Source: Trichomonas vaginalis G3
Taxonomy: Eukaryota; Parabasalia; Trichomonadida; Trichomonadidae
NCBI RefSeq assembly: GCF_026262505.1
Contig: NC_067206.1
Location: 2,562,705-2,626,704 of the forward strand
Direction: 5' to 3'
DNA length: 64,000 nt
In this document: positions 61,787 to 64,000 of the stretch, piece by piece
Numbering within the stretch: the first letter of the stretch is position 1
Layout: every line of letters begins with the position of its first letter
Made by a program: the position numbers and the translations under genes
Notes under the pieces: generated by a model
Told to the model about the DNA's origin: nothing
What the model saw: the letters and a program-made list of their open reading frames with translations, nothing else
The model's database searches: none

Positions 61787-61836
61787 TAGTGGGGCTTCCA
61801 GGCACTTCGTGCCTTCTAGCCCTGATGTTGATGTTT
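61749..61836. repeat. Terminal inverted repeat, left end of element 4
   Basis: Thirty-six A, then GGTAGTGGGGCTTCCA and the GGCAC-TTC-GTGCC hairpin, as at the left end of element 3. Confidence 0.9.
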
Positions 61837-62017
61837 AGTATAAATGAAGTTTTTATTCGGAGGACTCTTCTTCTTCCTCCATTGCTTCTGGGAAGAAGCC
61901 TTCTTCTGGGTCGAAAACATTATATAATGTGTCGCTTTTCACAAATTATATATGTTTTCATGTTTTGTCACTTTTCTGTCACTTTTCAGGAAAAAACATT
62001 TTTATTATTATATATAA

Positions 62018-62836
62018 ATGAATTTTACAAAACCTCCGTTACCGTTCTTTGGAAATAAGAGTAGATGTAAAGATATTATATTGAGAGAACTTAAGAAACT
62101 ACCGAATGGTCTAACATTTGTAGATTTGTTCGGTGGAAGTTTCTATATATCCCATTTGTGCCATACAATATTCCCAGACTCAAAGATTATATGCAATGAC
62201 TTCGACAACTATATGGACCGTCTCAAACATATACCAGACACAAACAATATATTGAAAGAGTTAAAAGAAAAGATACCTATAGGTAAGATGGAACGTATAC
62301 CATTAGATAAGAAAAATATTGTGAGGGAGGTTTTGAAAAAAGCAGAATATATAGACTGGGATAGTATATCTGCTAGACTATTATATAGTGGTTCTATAAG
62401 AGTTCATGACATTGAAACACTTATGTCAAAAGTTTTATATCTTAACTATACAAATGTTTTCAAAGAGGACATAGAAAAATATATTGAGGGTATAGAGTTT
62501 GTGAGATGTCGTTGGACAGAGTTGTATGAAAAATATAAAGACAAGGAAAATGTTTTCTTTATAGTGGACCCGCCGTTCTATAACACATGGGATTTTCAAT
62601 ACCAAGTAGACTGGACTTTGAGAGACTCTTTAGAAACTTTAGACGTTTTACATAACTGTCCATGCTTTTACTTTACATCCGATAAAAGTGGTTTGGAAAC
62701 CGTTATGAGATGGTTAGAGGACATACATGACTATGAGTTTATATATGACAAGATAGAATATGAGAGAGGTCCTATAAACTGGAGAAAGTGTCATAACAAA
62801 GAAATTTTATTAGTAAGTAAATGTGGTTTGAAATAG
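62018..62836 (+). CDS. Dam-like DNA adenine methylase, element 4 copy
   Basis: This 272-residue copy looks whole and differs from element 2 at only a few residues (for example NKSRCKD instead of NKSKCKD), none in the motifs. Confidence 0.92.
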   Translation: MNFTKPPLPFFGNKSRCKDIILRELKKLPNGLTFVDLFGGSFYISHLCHTIFPDSKIICNDFDNYMDRLKHIPDTNNILKELKEKIPIGKMERIPLDKKNIVREVLKKAEYIDWDSISARLLYSGSIRVHDIETLMSKVLYLNYTNVFKEDIEKYIEGIEFVRCRWTELYEKYKDKENVFFIVDPPFYNTWDFQYQVDWTLRDSLETLDVLHNCPCFYFTSDKSGLETVMRWLEDIHDYEFIYDKIEYERGPINWRKCHNKEILLVSKCGLK

Positions 62837-62952
62837 GACTACTTGTTTTAGGTTTTTTCCATTGTGTCATTTATTTATTTGACGTGGCAGAAAAGTACAG
62901 AGAATATGAAGATGAACCAATGCCTGCAAATGTTCAGTATATGTACTCGTAA
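62821..62952 (+). CDS. 43-residue membrane protein, element 4 copy
   Basis: This whole copy of 11642-11773 has one or two conservative changes (VIYLF for VIYFF; VQYMYS for VQHMYS). Confidence 0.63.
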   Translation: MWFEIGLLVLGFFHCVIYLFDVAEKYREYEDEPMPANVQYMYS

Positions 62953-62975
62953 GAGATATTTTTATCTAATATTAA

Positions 62976-63338
62976 ATGGACGCACAGAACTTAGCGAATG
63001 CACAGCAACCTGGACAACCAAACCCAGAGAATATTCCAAATGAAGTTAGAATACAAACTGCAATGGCAAACTATGGTCAAGTGCCAACAGATGTACAAAT
63101 GCAAACTGCCATGTCAAATGACGCTGCGTTAGGCTTACCACCATGGTATGCAAATATGAGATGGAAAGAGTTTTATACAAACCCTGAAGTGGGATATAAA
63201 CAACTCTATGCAGATGACGCGAACACAGGAGTTGACCCAGACTATGTTTTCTACCAGAGGAGAAATAGAATGTATGAGCTCCAGTTAAAAAATGCTATGG
63301 AACTCAACAGGAAACGTAAGAGACTAGGTGGACATTAG
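62976..63338 (+). CDS. 120-residue conserved protein, element 4 copy
   Basis: This whole copy differs from element 2 by one conservative change (Glu to Asp near VDPDYVF). Confidence 0.72.
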   Translation: MDAQNLANAQQPGQPNPENIPNEVRIQTAMANYGQVPTDVQMQTAMSNDAALGLPPWYANMRWKEFYTNPEVGYKQLYADDANTGVDPDYVFYQRRNRMYELQLKNAMELNRKRKRLGGH

Positions 63339-63356
63339 ATTTTTACATATAGTAAA

Positions 63357-63599
63357 ATGGGTTTCTTTGGAAGAATAGGAAACTTCTTTCGAAATGTTGG
63401 AAGAGGTATATGGAATGGAATAAAATCTGTCGGAAGAGGAATTTGGAACGGAGTCAAAAATATTGGTAAAAGGGTAGGTCAGTTCGTTGGTATTATACCT
63501 AAAGACCCTGAACCAGAAGAGCAAGCTCCTGTTATACAACAGCCTGAACCTGCACCACAGTCTAGTTGGCAACCAAATCCAACACCTCAACCGTATTAA
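63357..63599 (+). CDS. 80-residue amphipathic protein, element 4 copy
   Basis: This whole copy has the variant first helix MGFFGRIGNFFRNVG, keeping the amphipathic pattern. Confidence 0.7.
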   Translation: MGFFGRIGNFFRNVGRGIWNGIKSVGRGIWNGVKNIGKRVGQFVGIIPKDPEPEEQAPVIQQPEPAPQSSWQPNPTPQPY

Positions 63600-63603
63600 A
63601 AAA

Positions 63604-64000
63604 TCATATTTTTACCGTTCGATAGTAGTTGTATATGAAACTAAGTTCTAAGTAAAACGCATGGTATAATGGAATTATTCTTTTTCTTCCATCTGTAGTA
63701 AACCATACTTGAAAGTCTGAAATACTTCCACTTGGTGGTTCGTATAACTTTGTAGGTTTTTCGTAAAAGTCATTTGCCAAGCATAAGAAAGAGTTTTGGG
63801 CGCCAGAAAATGAAGCATGAACAATAATAGCAGCTGGGTCGAAAACATCTTTAAATAAATATGGTTCATCTCTTGCATATCGACTGTAAATATTTGCTAA
63901 AGGAAGTTCGACTTTCTGATTTAACATTCTTTGCAAATAATACCATGACATTGCAGTGAATTCTGTATATATTTGTTCGTCTTTCTTTGGATTGTCTTCG
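63604..64000 (-). CDS. Candidate minor structural protein, element 4 variant (partial)
   Basis: The C-terminal 80 residues match element 2 almost exactly, but upstream of about 63840 the sequence changes to another version (YYLQRMLNQKVELPLANIYS instead of YRFMRMLNQPAAYPVHPDFY). The frame is open to the window edge. The sharp switch suggests exchange between element lineages. Confidence 0.6.
   Translation of the reverse strand, partial: EDNPKKDEQIYTEFTAMSWYYLQRMLNQKVELPLANIYSRYARDEPYLFKDVFDPAAIIVHASFSGAQNSFLCLANDFYEKPTKLYEPPSGSISDFQVWFTTDGRKRIIPLYHAFYLELSFIYNYYRTVKI

Larger units (their letters stand above)
61749..64000 (+). mobile_element. Maverick/Polinton element 4 (partial, methylase end)
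   Basis: The element starts with 36 A and the GGCAC-type terminal repeat and runs off the right edge. The visible methylase, 43-, 120- and 80-residue genes look whole. It is in the same orientation as element 2 and nearly identical to it up to about 63.84 kb, where the minor structural gene switches to a different variant. Confidence 0.93.

Overview
The window is AT-rich eukaryotic DNA that looks like Trichomonas vaginalis. The grounds are four copies of a large Maverick/Polinton of the type that fills that genome, a mariner of the Tvmar1 type, a short R2R3-Myb gene typical of its big Myb family, and compact intergenic spaces. This assignment is inference from gene content; no host marker such as rRNA is present.

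Layout: element 1 (1-8596, cut by the left edge), host DNA with one Myb gene (8597-10565), element 2 (10572-35050, both ends and a 6-bp target duplication CATATA), about 200 bp of host DNA, element 3 (35259-59840, target duplication TCATCT), host DNA holding a 1.06-kb non-autonomous DNA transposon (60518-61574), and element 4 (61749-64000, cut by the right edge). Orientation alternates, so neighbours face head to head or tail to tail. The copies are very alike where they share segments, so they look young. Elements 1, 2 and 3 are broken, very roughly 6, 15 and 30 times; what is visible of element 4 looks whole. They are treated here as fossils.

Shared gene plan from the methylase end: Dam-like DNA adenine methylase, a 43-residue membrane protein overlapping it, a 120-residue and an 80-residue small protein, a candidate minor structural protein, a phage-type tail-fibre-like protein, integrase, a small protein with a fusion-peptide-like start, a 50-residue protein, a Lys/Glu-rich protein and DNA polymerase B (not found in element 3). 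Then comes a variable accessory block, and then packaging ATPase, Lys/Glu-rich protein, SF3 helicase, candidate penton, three small proteins, candidate major capsid protein and a long coiled-coil basic protein. The set covers integration, replication, DNA packaging, capsid and possible host attachment, as expected for a virus-like Polinton.

The accessory block differs completely between elements 2 and 3. Element 2 has a coiled-coil protein carrying an HNH domain, a proline-rich protein and several unknowns. Element 3 has a KilA-N protein, two other unknowns, a nested mariner, tandem arrays, a tRNA-like sequence and a decayed HNH gene. The most interesting structure is not protein coding: eleven GATC-centred palindromic units in element 3, in two arm types whose arms change together, plus a hairpin array shared by elements 2 and 3 in opposite orientation, terminal hairpins with matched arm changes, and an upstream motif (TTTTTA about 8-12 bases before ATG) on nearly all core genes.
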